Notes: generated by a model not told the origin, from the sequence alone. Shown: positions 1 through 12,699, numbered from the stretch's first letter. The stretch: DNA of 64,000 nt from Amanita rubescens (GCA_015039365.1 WION01000001.1:1-64000); one strand, 5' to 3'. A program made the numbers and translations.

Positions 1-1023
1 CGTAGCGGGCAAAGCACAGATAATGGACCTCCAACTTCCGCCGACTCGGGCTCTTCGACTATAATTTCAACGGTGGGTCCGCAATCATCGGCTAGATCTT
101 TAACCAGAAAAAAGGCTTCTAAATCGTGAAGAAAGGTTTGCGAGAGACAAGAATGATCATCTAGATCTTCTGGTTGAGTGTGGACGGCACTGTCATTGCC
201 TGAAAAATTTGGCCCATTGGACTCCAACCGCGAACTCCAAGGCGACGACTGCAAGCGGATGATACCCAGTCCGTCAAAAATGTGTGAGGGGTCCTCTTGA
301 CGTTTAAGGCCGTATATGCCCAGACCAATCGGCAGACTAGGCTCGTCGATAGTTTTACCGTTCGTAAGCCCAACATAGAACCGAGAAGCCTCTTCATCCA
401 AAGTGGAACGGGTCATAAGTAGCAGAGGCGAAAGCGGCTCTGACGGAAGGTCAGGTGTGAGATTAAACTTGAACGCGTCGAGGTCGCCAGATTCTAGTAG
501 TGTGGTTGTCATATCCAGAGTGAGACTGGGTGAATCATCCGAGACGAGGGGAGCTCGGTCAACCACATGGTCGCCGGAAACAGCAGACGGTTCAATTCCC
601 TCGCTGGACGGCAATGCCGTTTGTTCTGGGAACTCGCTCAACGAGAAAATTGACGAGGACCTTGGAATAGGTGTAGTACACTCTCTAGATGTCTATCGTG
701 CACAAATTATAAGGCCAAAACGATTAAGTAAAGCCAAGCGGCGAACACACCTCCAGCTCGTGGTCTTCGGGGCCATTCCAAACCCAATACTCCGTGCTTC
801 CCGCACTTCCGGTTCGCTCATGATGACAGTACGATATCCTCGTAGCGCCCGCCCACATTTGCCAGAGCCCTGGATTATTGCTTCGTGGTTCCGCATGCTG
901 ACAAGAATTTTGCTCATTAGGTTGATGCTGTTGAGGATTTGCATTTGACGTATTGAGATTGGCGTATGCGTTGATTATTCTGGATGAAAAACCGCTCAAA
1001 ATGGTAGTGATAAACGAGTGCAT
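1..1023 (-). CDS. Partial unknown gene, 5' part, runs off left edge
   Basis: Read on the minus strand, an ATG at 1023 opens about 91 codons (Asn/Gln-rich, beginning MHSFITTILSGF) to roughly 750. After an apparent intron of about 70 nt, a second frame stays open from about 680 to base 1, more than 215 codons without a stop. That length and its Ser/Pro/Leu-rich, protein-like composition are the evidence for coding. The splice junction is uncertain: several donors near 745-751 and acceptors near 660-680 are possible, and only some keep the frame. I do not recognise the product and see no catalytic motif. The 3' end lies outside the window. Confidence 0.45.
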
Positions 1024-1924
1024 GGTAGATGAGATCTATGAGACAGGATAGGATGCGAAGTCTAGGATTAGATCACGCATACTATGACGTTAGTATTACC
1101 ATTAAATCCGCGCCTTTCGGCTATGATGTAACAGTATGTCCCTTTGTCCCCTTTTGGGTTCCCTTCCCGCTGCTAACCTCCGTTACTAGCTGACCTTTCA
1201 TACACTGGAGCTTGTAAATATATGATCGCCAGGCAACCCTTCCCGAACCATATAACACTTTGACACCCACCTTGATAGCTCGGAGAGGCCGATTGGCTTC
1301 GACCAAACATGCGACGTTCGAGGAGTTTTATAAAAGGTTTCCGAGTGACGATTAAGGTAATTTCTAGTGAACTCAAACATTTTGCCCTATCTAGTATCTA
1401 CGCAAAGGAACAGAGTTCACACGTGTTAGGGTCATGCTCTCCGAAATAACAAACATGCATAGGTCACATCTGATGTTCGATGTGTACCAATATGGTATTC
1501 TCGTAGGATGCCCGCCTGAAGTAACAACAAATTCCATGGTTCAGCCAAATCTATGGGCATCAGTACTGATCCACGTGCCTTCAAGCTTCAATGCCAACAT
1601 CACCGGTACCGAGCACTCTCAGTATGAATGAACATCCTCATGGCTTCGTATTTCACCTGGCGTCTTACATTCACTCGGCAAACCTATTTACTAACTGACA
1701 TTCTAGTTTCTCTCCGCTTTACAAGGAAGTTTTCCAATTTTACATTGAATGGCTGTTGCGACTAACATTGCTTGACCAGCTAGGCAGTTCAAGCAGGGAA
1801 TCTAGGGCTCAGACACTGAACCACACCAAATCGGCGTGGCACGAAGTTGTTATCGTCGCATAGCATACATTGTCCCCCACCTCGTCACCTTGGGTTTAGC
1901 TTGTTGCAGAAGAGCAAACACACG
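1024..1924. other. Gene-poor stretch upstream of paralogue 1
   Basis: No coding frame with a convincing structure was found. About 60 bases at 1681-1740 resemble 6040-6100 (shared ACATTCTAG and TACAAGGAAGTT words), so part of this is duplicated upstream sequence. The 5' flank of the gene at 1925 lies here. Confidence 0.5.
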
Positions 1925-2932
1925 ATGCAGACCAACTCTACGACCTATAATATGCCGGTGTTATACGTGTCTTATAAGGTGTCATTCTATTCCCGCTTGC
2001 TCAACACTCTCAACGCTATGACTACCAGTTTCCTTGGAATCCCGTTGAAGTCCCGGAGCACAAATCCGCAAGAGGCTCCCGAAATCAAACCAATCAATCA
2101 TGGCCACCGCTACCTCGAGAGCTACCGCGATCGCTTGTGTTCCTTATACACAGAGCCTGCATATGTCCATCTTAGCTTCGAGCGATGGCGGGTATCTGAA
2201 ATTCGTACATACAAGGATCAAGGAAGCCAACTCAAACACGAATACCTCGTCGCCACAGTTCATGATGAAAACAACGTGGAAATTCTTCTCCGCATTGAGC
2301 GGCGCGTTCAGGATGCAGACACGAGCGAACCAAATGGTCAAAGCAGCCTCTCATCGAGCAAGAAAGTGGCCTGCGACCAGGTTACTCTATTGCAGCCCTC
2401 TACCTTCAATGATGACCAGCTCCCGGTTAGCCTTTACCAGTTCCACGACGGCCATCACGTTCCATTACCCAACTTGATTGTGCTCGCTTGCACGGTCAAC
2501 GAATGCAGCAGAATCTACAACGCCGTATTTCATAACTGCTACTGGTTTTGCCACGTGACGTGCGAAGCGCTTAGGAATGTGTTCAATGCCACAGTTGTAA
2601 CCGTTGAGGGCAGCAGCCAACAAGGTTGCCTATACTTTCTCCCATTACGTGGCACTATAGACATAAAAGATGTTGTGAAGAAATATCGCAAAGCTTGGGA
2701 TGAATTCGTACAAAAGGTACGTTGCCCATTTTAACAATAGCCATTTATCCCTGACCCGTGCCTATGACAGATTAACGAGATTAAGAACAATCCAAATAAC
2801 GAGCACGCCATCGCAGCTAGGAAGTCCGCAGAGAATGAGAGACGTCGTGCTGATATTGCGACGAAGCGTGCTGAGGATGCCGAGCAGGAAAACAGAGAGC
2901 TCAGGGCTATGCTCGGGATTGTGAACAGGTGA
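1925..2932 (+). CDS. NCYWFC-family protein, paralogue 1 (two exons, shortened coiled coil)
   Basis: Exons 1925-2716 and 2771-2932, with a clean GTACGT...ACAG intron in phase 0, encode about 317 residues. The start MQTNSTTYNMP is the first ATG before the conserved SYKV-F---LL segment. Conserved with the copies at 7.5 and 9.3 kb, in order: YRDRLCSLYTE, H-SFERWRV, a KHEYLVAT strand, GHHVPLP--IVLA, HNCYWFC and a KAWDEFVQK end. The second exon is a short charged coiled coil. The H...H...NC pattern is reminiscent of LRAT/NlpC-type cysteine enzymes, which is only inference. The stop TGA at 2930-2932 interrupts a coiled coil that continues in frame for 27 more codons to a TGA at 3014, so this copy may be truncated. 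Confidence 0.75.
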
Positions 2933-4379
2933 CGAGCCGCGGAGGAGAATCAGCGCGCTGTCAATCTCGAGCGGGAGCTCAGAGCCAAGCATGGCTATGA
3001 TGACATGGACAGGTGACAAAATCCACAAGAAACATGTACTTACGTCCCCATTTTTACGATTAGGTTTCCCAGCGAGATTGTTATGCCTGTATTTATCTAG
3101 CGAGATTGTTATGCCCACACTTATCTTACGCACTGTCGTCCCTCACCTTAGAGCACAGTAGATTTTATTCACCGATGACCATCTGTCTAATATGTTGAAG
3201 TCGTGCCATGTACGAACGTCCAAAAATACCAGTCGAGACTCTAATCATACATGCTACTAACGCCCTTATTATTACGAGTGCAGATCAAACCACTTTTCCA
3301 AGGGAGAATGTGGTCAACATGGGCTTGAAACAGCCGAGTCAATTTCTGGCCGCCTTCTACTACGACAGAGCCCCCCGCACTCTGTTTTTGGCGAAATTCC
3401 CGGCTATCATGCTTCTGATTACTTTGTGGCTGACGTATGTTCCGAAGCGGCGCTCCCAATTATCTGCACCTTGCAAACGACTCCACGCCAAACCTACCAC
3501 AATGTCAGGTCCCGATGAGATGAAGACAGGAGGAAATCCTTAAAATATAATCCCAATCATTGCCTTTTTTTTCAAATGGCCGCAGGGTTCTGAATAATTC
3601 GGATTTACCCTGTGACCGGTGACCTCTGACGAGACCTTGCATGTTTAGAAATGCATCTCTTGGAACATGGACATGTTCGGTATCGCATTCATGGTCAAGC
3701 GCATCTTTCCGAACCATCTAGTTCTAAACTAAGATGGCTTAGATAGGGGCAGAGTGGCGAGCTATTTGTAACTCCTCAAAGGTTTATCATTAGGATGATA
3801 CTAAACCAGGAACGCAGCAAAGGCAAATCCAATCGTAAACGTCGATGAGCGAGGTGATCTCAACACGCCAAACTTCTCAGACCTAATCTCACTCAACATG
3901 AAAGATGTTCAGCTAGCCTACTTTCAGCACTTTTCTTTTTCATGATCTATGATCACCGTTGCAAGTATGCCATCCTTTGATGAGTAGCCTCTCCCGGAAC
4001 TATGAAGAACTATAGATTCCGGAATGGATGAGCTGGAGAAAATGTATCAACAGTTGGCTGATATACCTATACTTGCCTTTCACCAAGGGACATCTGAATC
4101 ATCGGGTGAAAATAATTGCGTCTCGGGGTGTTTGCTGCGTGTGCGGTGGCCGCTTACTTCGACACTAGCTCTCGCCCAACTTCAACAAATTTGAATAACA
4201 CGAGCCTCATACTAGTAGTGAGGCTACTTGCATTTGGACGTTGCTTGGACCAGCCAAGTTGCGTATTAAATCACTGGACTCTCTGGATGGTGACTGGGGA
4301 CGAAGAGAAAGATGGGAAAGTACGTCACACCGTGACGGATCTCACCTTCCGAGCTCTCTTCCAACAATCGTAGGTTTCG
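2933..4379. other. Gene-poor stretch
   Basis: The first 84 bases (to 3016) are the in-frame continuation of the preceding coiled coil beyond its stop. The rest has only short, stop-interrupted frames. No tRNA, repeat array or splice-consistent gene was seen. Confidence 0.5.
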
Positions 4380-5140
4380 TCCGCTTTGAGCGATAGATGA
4401 TTCTTCTTCAAGTTCGTATATGAGAGTGGTTGAAGCATCGCCCAGAATAGATGGACCTCTCGGCATATAACTATCCCGTTGACAGCTGCTCGAAGTTTGG
4501 GGGACTCATGACTATAAATATCAAGATTCTGGAACTATTACTATCATGTTTTCTCTTCACGTGTGTCGTACATGCTCTCATCTCGCTTCCGCCCTATCTT
4601 GCGACAGCCGATGTAGAATCGGACCTCATTATTATCGCTGATCAGCATCAAGGTTCCCATCCTTGACCGGAGTAAGTAAATGTATTATTGTCTCCCTCGT
4701 GCCCCAATTACTCAATATCATTTGTTGTCCTTATCTGCATTCGGCGAAACAAGTAGTGCGTCTAATGTATCTCATAACTATTCGAGCATGGTCTTGATGG
4801 GTCACAGGGTATTTTGTGGGTGTTTTGATGCGCATTCGTGTTTGCGTCATTTATGCGTTGCATACCTGGTTAAGAGTTTACAAAAGAGGAAGCCTGAACC
4901 GAAGATTACGGGCTGGGGTGTGAATGCGGTGAGAGGGGCTGTCATGATCACCCACTACAGTGGGGTCATTTTTGCAGCACAACGTTTGCTTCATGGGCTT
5001 TGTAAGTCGTGGTAATTTAACTTCTGCTTCAGGATGGGCTCCCATGAAGTTGCAGTGTTCGATCACCCCGACATCACGATCGGATCCGATGTCCAAACTG
5101 CAGCCCTCAAAGTCCGGGTTTGACCACCGTCCAAGCCCTT
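4380..5140 (+). pseudogene. Decayed copy of the 5' half of the SAMHD1-like gene
   Basis: The stretch matches the intact gene at 14.5-15.1 kb in order. Near 4650-4680 the words AAGGTTCCCATCC and GGAGTAAGTAAATG correspond to 14630-14663, the DPIH exon end and its donor. Near 4855-4930 VAYL---LQK--PE-KIT matches [20 protein letters not shown]. The metal-binding CHDLGHG segment of the intact gene is lost (the copy reads MITHYSG), and no continuous spliced frame remains. It is therefore an old segmental duplicate about 10 kb from its source in the same orientation, not a working HD enzyme. Confidence 0.7.
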
Positions 5141-7407
5141 TCGGCTAACGAATGAAATGTACTTGAGGTTCTTGAGGTTCTCATCAATCTATTCTGATTA
5201 CATGTGGCGCGGTTGCACTTGACCCAGGGAAGCGATTGCATTAGAGACGCAGTCAGTCGCTCATTATCTGGTTATGAGACAGTCACACACCGGTTGGATG
5301 GAGTGCGAGATTGCCTTCGTTGTGCGAAAAACGACGCCTTTCTTAACCTCTTTGTTCGCATCCGTTTTGTCCCCATTCAACTAATTAAGGACGGCCAGGC
5401 CGCAAAGAAAGGTGCCGGAGGCGAGAATGTTGTTTGTTCTATAAAACAAGTTGCTCACGCAGTATGATCTTGTTTTTGACTTCGGAGAACAAAGCTCGAC
5501 GGTGAGTTTAGAGTTTCAGATGCGATAACTCCGGGCTTATTTCGGTACAGGGGATGTCGACAACATCGGAGAAGGGCGAAGCGCCATATAGTATAATTCG
5601 GACAATTTCACCGAGAGCATAAGGTTACCTCGTAAGCATAACAACGCATGCAATAATGAGGTTAGAAATATCAATCCGTGCCTTCAAATCAACGTACTAT
5701 CGATCTGCAGCCCGCTGGTTGACACGTTGGAAGAACTTCATAGCAGTACCCGGTGCACGCGCCTCCGGTTCACCAGTTGCCGAGTCGCAATCAGGGTTTT
5801 AATGAACTCGACTGCCAAAAAAAGCATGTGCAGGTATGGTACTGGTATGCATAAACGCATCCCTCCACGACCCGGATGTTGCGCAAAATATCAAGTTTCG
5901 AAAGCAGATGCTTCAGGGGATAGAAGTCTTGCGGTCATCAAGCGGTCCACAAACCTTAGTTCCAAATGACGAACGTGGACAACCACGGTTAGTATACGAT
6001 AACATATCGCTCACATGTTTTCGAAACTGCTCGCAAAAAACTGGCATTTTAATTGACATTCTAGTAAGTCTTTTCCGCTCTACAAGGAAGTTGTCAGCCA
6101 CAGTTTCGGAATCTTATCATGATCAGTTTAACAATTCGGCGGCGCCCACTGCCCATATTCATATGTGTTGCTCATACCATTATTGTGGGTATGGCGAGTA
6201 CAGGCTTAATTTGACTTTTCAATATGCCGCGGACTGAAACCAGTAACTACTTTCGAATATCCGTTCATTATTCAGTGATTTGCGGAGGTATTTACACTCC
6301 GCGAAATTGGACACGCATCAAATTCCACTGCTTATGCCAGTACGTCAGCTTCATCGATGCCTTCGGATGAAGCTTGGCCGCTGTAAAACAATGCCCGGCC
6401 TCCCTTCCCCCGAGATGAAACTTGGAAGGAACTAGAGCTTTAAATTCCTTGCATCACCAGGCACTGGGGCATTCCGAGTGTCGGGTTGGGCAAGACGTCT
6501 CCCAGATTTGTTCTAGTGGTCTTGAACGAGAATGTTCGATGAGTTGCCTTTTCTGGGAGTCTATCATAATGTCCGTAAATGCTATCTATCCCTTTAAGAC
6601 GCGTACGGACAACTTCGGCATCCATAAAGGGCCCCCAGTGTCTCTTCGCACAGAACCTTCTTGATACAGCAAGATAAGGTCGCTGATGTCATGTAGATGG
6701 ACATTTCCGACGAGAGAAACTTTGAACAACAAATTCGAAGGTGGGTCTAGCAGCTGCCTGTTGGGTGTTCGTCTTCGATGAAAGAAAATTTGAAGACCTT
6801 GCTCGTAAGCCTCGCATCTCGAACAGACGTTTCCCATTGATCGATCCTCAAGGTCTCTGAAAAATAATTTTTTGGCATATTCCTGCGTAACAATGCAAAT
6901 CCAGATGCTACTAAGTGATCTTTCGGATTCACAGGGATATGCTGGTAACACGTTTTGGAATCAAGATCATCATCCTCAATTCAATAGCAGAAGCCCAAGG
7001 CAGTTGTCACAACGTGGCTTGAGTTGCCAGGAACATGTCAAACTGCTGTGAGCTCGGGCAGATTATGACTCTGTGAGTGATTGTGCCATTGTTGTCTTTT
7101 ACAGAAATTCATCTGCTCGGAACTTCACATCCTCATGACGTGAAGGTTGACTTGGGCATGGAATCACCAGGCACCCTGATGAACACTTTTAATTTAATAC
7201 GTATTGCTCCGCAAGGAAGTTAATGGTGAGTTGGATGAATATCTGTAGAAGACGACAATATTCGGGATGTTGAAACACCCCCTGCGACCCTGTGTGGCGT
7301 TGAAGTTCATCATGCAGTGTCTTGCCACCTTCGGTTGAACTCGTTTCGGAAGGGCAACTTCATGATTGAGGGAGTGGCGACATGATGCAGCCTCAGGCCT
7401 GGAGGCG
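5141..7407. other. Gene-poor stretch with duplicated fragment
   Basis: No gene with consistent exons was found. Bases about 6040-6100 repeat the sequence at 1681-1740. Short frames on both strands lack splice sites that extend them. It precedes paralogue 2. Confidence 0.45.
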
Positions 7408-7517
7408 ATGGTACACGCCGTGGATTATAAGGACTATATCATGCCTCTTTCACACGTATCCTGCCAAGTACCCGTCTGTACTCCCTCTTCGCTACCGACA
7501 CCATCGCCCGAGTTATC

Positions 7518-8544
7518 ATGCAAGCGTCAGAGTGGAATCCTGGTGACGAAGGGGAGTTCGAACCATTCCAGGATGGCCAACGTTCCCTTAACCACTACCG
7601 GGACTCCCTGTGCATCTTGTACACGGCAGAAGCCGACAGTTACGAGCTCAGATTCGAACGCTGGAAAGTGTTCAAGATACGTACTTACAAGGACCGGGGA
7701 ACGCTAGCCAAGCACGAATACCTCGTTGCCACTCTCTGCAATGGGGATGGTCGCGAGCTCGAGCTTCGTATGGAACGCCGAGTCCAGGAGTCATCTGCCA
7801 TTAATCTCATCACGAAAAGCCTTAGCGTCCTTGGAAGCACTTCTCCCCGCGCAGCAGCAGCAGATGTAACCACATCGACTGGTACGCAGGCCAAGGATGA
7901 TAAATTCAGGAAATGGGCGGCCGACGGGATCTCTGTATGCTCATCCAGCACCTTCGGTGACAACCAAGTCCAGGTCGACCATTTCAGGTTGAAACACGGC
8001 CACCATGTACCACTCCCACGGCTAGTGGTGCTCGCTTGCGCGATTAACGAATACTGTGCGACATACCACATTACTCTCAGCAACTGTTATTGGTTCTGCG
8101 ATGTCGCTTCGAGAGCCCTTAAGAAGCGCTTCGATCATACGCCTGAGCCCGTCGACGACAGCGGCGAATTAGGGCATTGGCACGGAATACCGATTTGCCC
8201 GAGCAATGATATCGAAACAGTGGTGACGGAAGTGCTTGAGAACTATGACAAATCATGGGATAAATTTTGTAGTAAGGTATCCTGATTCGCTTCAGAACGT
8301 ATTCAATACGACTTATGTCATGTGGTGCGAGCAGGTTGACCAGATCGTTAATAATCCTCGCAACAAGCACACGATAGATGCTCTGCAGGCGGTAGAGAGA
8401 GAGACCCTTCGAGCAAACCAGGAGAGTGACCGCGCCGACAGGGAGGAGGAGAGAAGGAAATCAGTGGAGCGTCAACTCGAGTTGTACCAAGCTGCTTTCA
8501 GGCTCGGCCAGAACACCATTGTCGGGGAACCCCTCACCCAATAA
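7518..8544 (+). CDS. NCYWFC-family protein, paralogue 2 (N-terminus frameshifted)
   Basis: Exons 7518-8276 and 8335-8544 (GTATCC...GCAG intron, phase 0) encode about 322 residues from the ATG at 7518. It keeps the FERWKV, KHEYLVAT, GHHVPLPRLVVLA and SNCYWFC blocks and the charged coiled-coil exon. The N-terminal segment of the other copies is still visible upstream, but split. MPLSHVSCQVPV is in one frame after an ATG at 7408, while YSLFATDTIARVI, which aligns with the LFCAANSFARFL of paralogue 3, runs into the ATG at 7518 in another. A small indel near 7475-7480 probably moved the usable start downstream. The cellular role is unknown. Confidence 0.75.
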
Positions 8545-9275
8545 TCATCTGCTTCCCCCGATATCAATTCACAAGTTTCACTTTCGTGCTAATGTACCCA
8601 ATATACTATTATATAGTTCTGTTGACTTGCATCCTATTACTATTAGTTCTTACGTACTGTTAGCCTTTGCAATACTACAGAAGGCGATTGAATGTGCGTG
8701 GATTTCGTCGCGTAGACACACAGTAACGCCGCGGAGTTCCGAATCGAACTCTAATCCGTTCGGCTCTAAGCGAGGGCAGACACGGTCTGCGGTAGAAGGG
8801 AACCCAAAAGGGGAAAAGAAGTTAGCCATTGCCAGTACAAGGAGGTACAAGTTGTACAAGGTGGCGATGCATAAACCTTAATCGTGCACCCTTATGGCAA
8901 TGTGATCTTACAGATCATAGATATGAGATCGATATCGGATCCTCTGTATTATTAGACCATCAACCCCTGCCGTCACATGCCATACTACTTTCAATGGATT
9001 CATTGGAGTTCATGAGGAAAACACGCTGTAAAAATGGTACTGTCCAGCCATCAACCCAACCATCCTTCTAACCGCTGTGTTGCCTTGTACGTGGGCTGGA
9101 CTGCTCGACAGTAGATTGTGACTGAAGTCTAATCTCAGCGAACCTTCCTCTGCGCTAAAAATTGGTTTTTCTTCTCACCGCGTTTTGGTCAAAGACACAC
9201 AGGTCGAGGTCTGTATGTGTTCCAGTCAAGAGCCGCTGAGTTGTGCAAAGCTTATACTTTTGCAGCACTACATCT
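8545..9275. other. Intergenic stretch between paralogues 2 and 3
   Basis: AT-rich 3' flank followed by short unconvincing frames. A T-loop-like GTTCCGAATCGAAC near 8735 does not sit in a foldable cloverleaf that I could find. Confidence 0.4.
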
Positions 9276-10395
9276 ATGATGGATGCATTATCCGGCTCAC
9301 CATCTGAGTCTGTTGTACCACCATCGCATGAACAAGTGTTCAATAACGGGGCACCTGCATTGCTCATTTCGTATAAGGTTCCCTTTCAAACTCGTCTTTT
9401 CTGCGCTGCCAACTCCTTTGCTCGGTTTCTTCGTATAACGCAGAGAACATATACAAATCCTGAGGATGCGGAAGAGTTTGTTCCGATGAAAAACGGCTAT
9501 CGTTACATCGACAATTACCGTGACCGACTGTGCTCCATATATACGGAGCCAGAGATGCATCATCTTGACTTTGAACGCTGGCGAACATCCGAAGTTTACA
9601 CGTACTACAAGGGTCGAGGAACGACGGTTGGACATGAATTCCTTATTGCTACTCTTCACGATGCGGAAAACAGGGAGATCCTCCTCCGCCTTGAACGTGG
9701 AATCCAAGCATCTTCGACGCATGCCCACGTTGTCAAAGGTGGGAACGCTTGGGGTGGAGCCCAGCAAGGCGGTGCAAGGGCGGAGAGCCCAGGGAGATGG
9801 TTAAGCGAGATCTCTGTATTTCTATCTTCTGCTTTCAATGACGACTCCGGGCCGCCAGTGGATCATTTTAGGTTTAACGACAATCACCACGTTTCACTGC
9901 CGCAGCTAGTTGTCCTTGCTTCCACCATCAATGAATACCTCGGGACGCGCCGATTCCACCATAACTGTTATTGGTTCTGTCGCGTTGTTTCAGAGGCGCT
10001 CAAGAAGCGCTTCAGTCATAAACTTCTGTCCGCTGATGGCGGATTCCACCACTGGCATAACATGCCGGTATCCCAAAACGTTGATATCGACAAAGTGCTA
10101 GATTTGTATGACAAATCATGGAATAAATTCGTTCAGAAGGTATTCTTTTTGCTTCGAGCGTGGTTATTAGTATCATTTGTTGTCCCAGATTGATATGATC
10201 ATCAACAATCCGAACAATAGAGATACCCGGATGGCAAGGCAACAAGCAGAGGAACACAGACGGCGGGCAGATAAGGAGAAGAAACGCGCAGATGAGGAGG
10301 CACGTAGAAGGAGGGATGCAGAGAGCGAGCTAGCGGAGGTCAAGGCTTTACTTGCACAGCGAACAGGTAAATCTCTGACTGCCACAGGATTTTGA
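9276..10395 (+). CDS. NCYWFC-family protein, paralogue 3
   Basis: Exons 9276-10139 and 10189-10395 (GTATTC...CCCAG intron, phase 0) give about 356 residues, the fullest member. The start is the ATG pair MMDALSGSPSES at 9276. It shows the complete order: SYKVPFQTRLF, YIDNYRDRLCSIYTE, HHLDFERWRTSE, a GHEFLIATLHD strand, a variable Gly/Ala linker, NHHVSLPQLVVLAS, HHNCYWFC and SWNKFVQK. A coiled-coil exon rich in Arg, Glu and Ala follows. Intron position and phase are identical in all three copies, so they arose by duplication of a spliced gene. There is no signal peptide or membrane segment. Enzymatic function is not established. Confidence 0.8.
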
Positions 10396-12699
10396 TGTCA
10401 ATCACTCAAAACATTTTTCTTCAAAGACACCAAATATGTCACGATATAAATCCCCAAACAAAAGATGGCATCCTTTCGCTTTTGAACGATATGCCCATAT
10501 CCTAACTTCAAAGTCTGTTTGTAATGGATAACGCAATTTGATTGCCTTCTGACGTCGAATCAGAGCCATTCTCCCAGAGCGTGAGAGAATGACAGTCAAC
10601 TTGTGCAAAACCTACTCCGCGACATGTCAAAAATCGCTGAGTTCAAATTTCAATTTAAGGTATGCAAGTAGATCCCGATAATAGAATAACGTGTTCTATC
10701 GGACACCGCCGATATTCCCCTTAAGTTATAGTTAGCCCTATCTTGCCCTATACTTTCCTTTCTTGGCAGTTGGCACCAGGCAATGCCGTCCACTTTCATA
10801 ATTTCCAAAGGAAGGGCCGTGTGTCATGACGTCTTCAATAGTGACTGGTGACTATCTTCATTGACTGCGGTAGTAAGTGGACTTGACGTTACACAACTAC
10901 TTAAGTAAATATTATGAATTCTTATCGTATCCTTAATTGCAGCCGAGTTTACTGATGGTGCCATGAAATATAATAGGCTAGCATTGTAATTCGTCCACGT
11001 ACTGACGCCGAGACTACCAAGTTACTTTGGTTTCTTTCACCGCTGTTATACGCGGAGCGGATGCGTGCGGATGTCTACAGTCCTTTATACCACATAAAGC
11101 CCCGTTTTACCTGACGATGCGGTTGGAACTGGAGGTCGGATCTTCAGGTCTAAGTGAGAACGAAAATTACCTAAGTTTTCTGTGTGAAAGACTCGGTGGT
11201 TACTTCCTTCCGATGACTAAGCTCTAAAACACCTGAGGCCTGAGTAATTGTGTACTAGCCTGTTCAAATTGAGGTTATAACTAGATACCGTTGACAACGA
11301 AATGGTATATTGTACTTCGCACAGAAAGAATACGCAAGAACAATGCGTAGGATGGTAATCTTCGGGCGTGGCAACGAGGGCGGCATGAGCTTATATTTAA
11401 ATTGCGGCGCCCTGTGGTTAGCGCCGGCGGAGGTACTGGTGCTCTCGTTATGCAGCCAGATTTTGCGGCCTGGATCTCACGCCTCTCAGCGAGAATTATT
11501 CCGCCCGATTTACGAGCGGGGATATGTCCATAGTTAGTTTGGTGACACCGCAGTGAAACTGGTCCTCTGCGTAGCTTTTGTTGTACCTTAAATATATGTA
11601 ATCAGCATCGTGTTCAACACGATGAAAGTGTGAGGAATGATTCAGGCTGCGCACGAACCTGGATTGGAAATTGTTCCCCTTACCCTGGATGGGCCGTGAC
11701 ACTGGCTCGGCCCAGATGGGAAACATTTTTTCTCCATTCTGCTCTTTGCCTAGTTGATTCAGCGCTGCGAGATGGAAGATTATGGTCATACGATCTCGGT
11801 TCTGATACCAATGCAGGTTTACAGCTAAGATTCCATCGAGAATGGTGAATTACAGACATTACAGGCAGCGGCCTCGTTATTTATTGTTTTCCATCATGAT
11901 ACTACTCCCTTCGTCTATATGTAGAACTGCTAATACTGATGAGTGCTTCCGTGCCTAGTATTGGTTTCATTTTACCTCGGAGCCTAATACGACGCTAGGG
12001 CACTCTGGCGTTTGCGCGTGTGAGTGGCACAACATTTATTTGAAGTTGTGGAAAGCGGGAGTGCATCCACTAAAACTGCTTCCTGGGCGTCAAATGGGGC
12101 CGACGTGCGAGGATGTTTTACTGGCAGACTACGTCATTACTCCTTGTAAAGGAGCAGCCACATAATGATTGGAGAGACCTAGTAGAGGCGCGAGATTGGT
12201 TGTTATATTCAAATTTACTAATAGTAATAAATGCACGTTACATGATTTTCAGCGATAATCGAGCAACCGTAAGCGCGTCAGCTGCAGAGAACGTATCGCA
12301 AGCACATACGTGGACCCACAAGGATGCCGCTGAAGGTAGGGATCAGGGTGAAGCTGCGGTGCGAGTTCCGGGAACTTCCATAGTGACCGATAACTGGTCC
12401 ATAGAATTCCCGCGTTACCTTCTACGCCGACATGCCTCGTGGCTCTTTTTGCCTTTTAGGACCATCATTTGCCCGGCACAAGTTTATGGTGCTTTGAAAC
12501 TCGTATCCGATGGTGCACATGAGGCAAGTCCGAACTTGCGGCGCTTCACAATGTTTGACAATGAATATCTTTTTATGACAATGAACTGTCCACAATGAAT
12601 TGTCCGTCTCTTTGACGGCTTAGTCTTGTTCGATGCTCAAAATATGACCGTTAAGTGCCAAGATGCTAGGTCCTAGGATGATCCGAGAATAAGAGAATG
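10396..12699. other. Gene-poor stretch
   Basis: Several frames of 60-160 codons occur (for example 12113-12598 on the plus strand), but none has splice-supported extension, domain motifs or a related copy nearby. I see nothing I can call a gene. Confidence 0.4.

Noticed and set aside
8725..8760. T-loop-like GTTCCGAATCGAAC suggesting a tRNA
   Set aside because: No matching acceptor, D and anticodon arms could be folded around it.
12113..12598. Open frame of 161 codons on the plus strand
   Set aside because: Composition is not coding-like, with no motif, paralogue or splice-supported extension.
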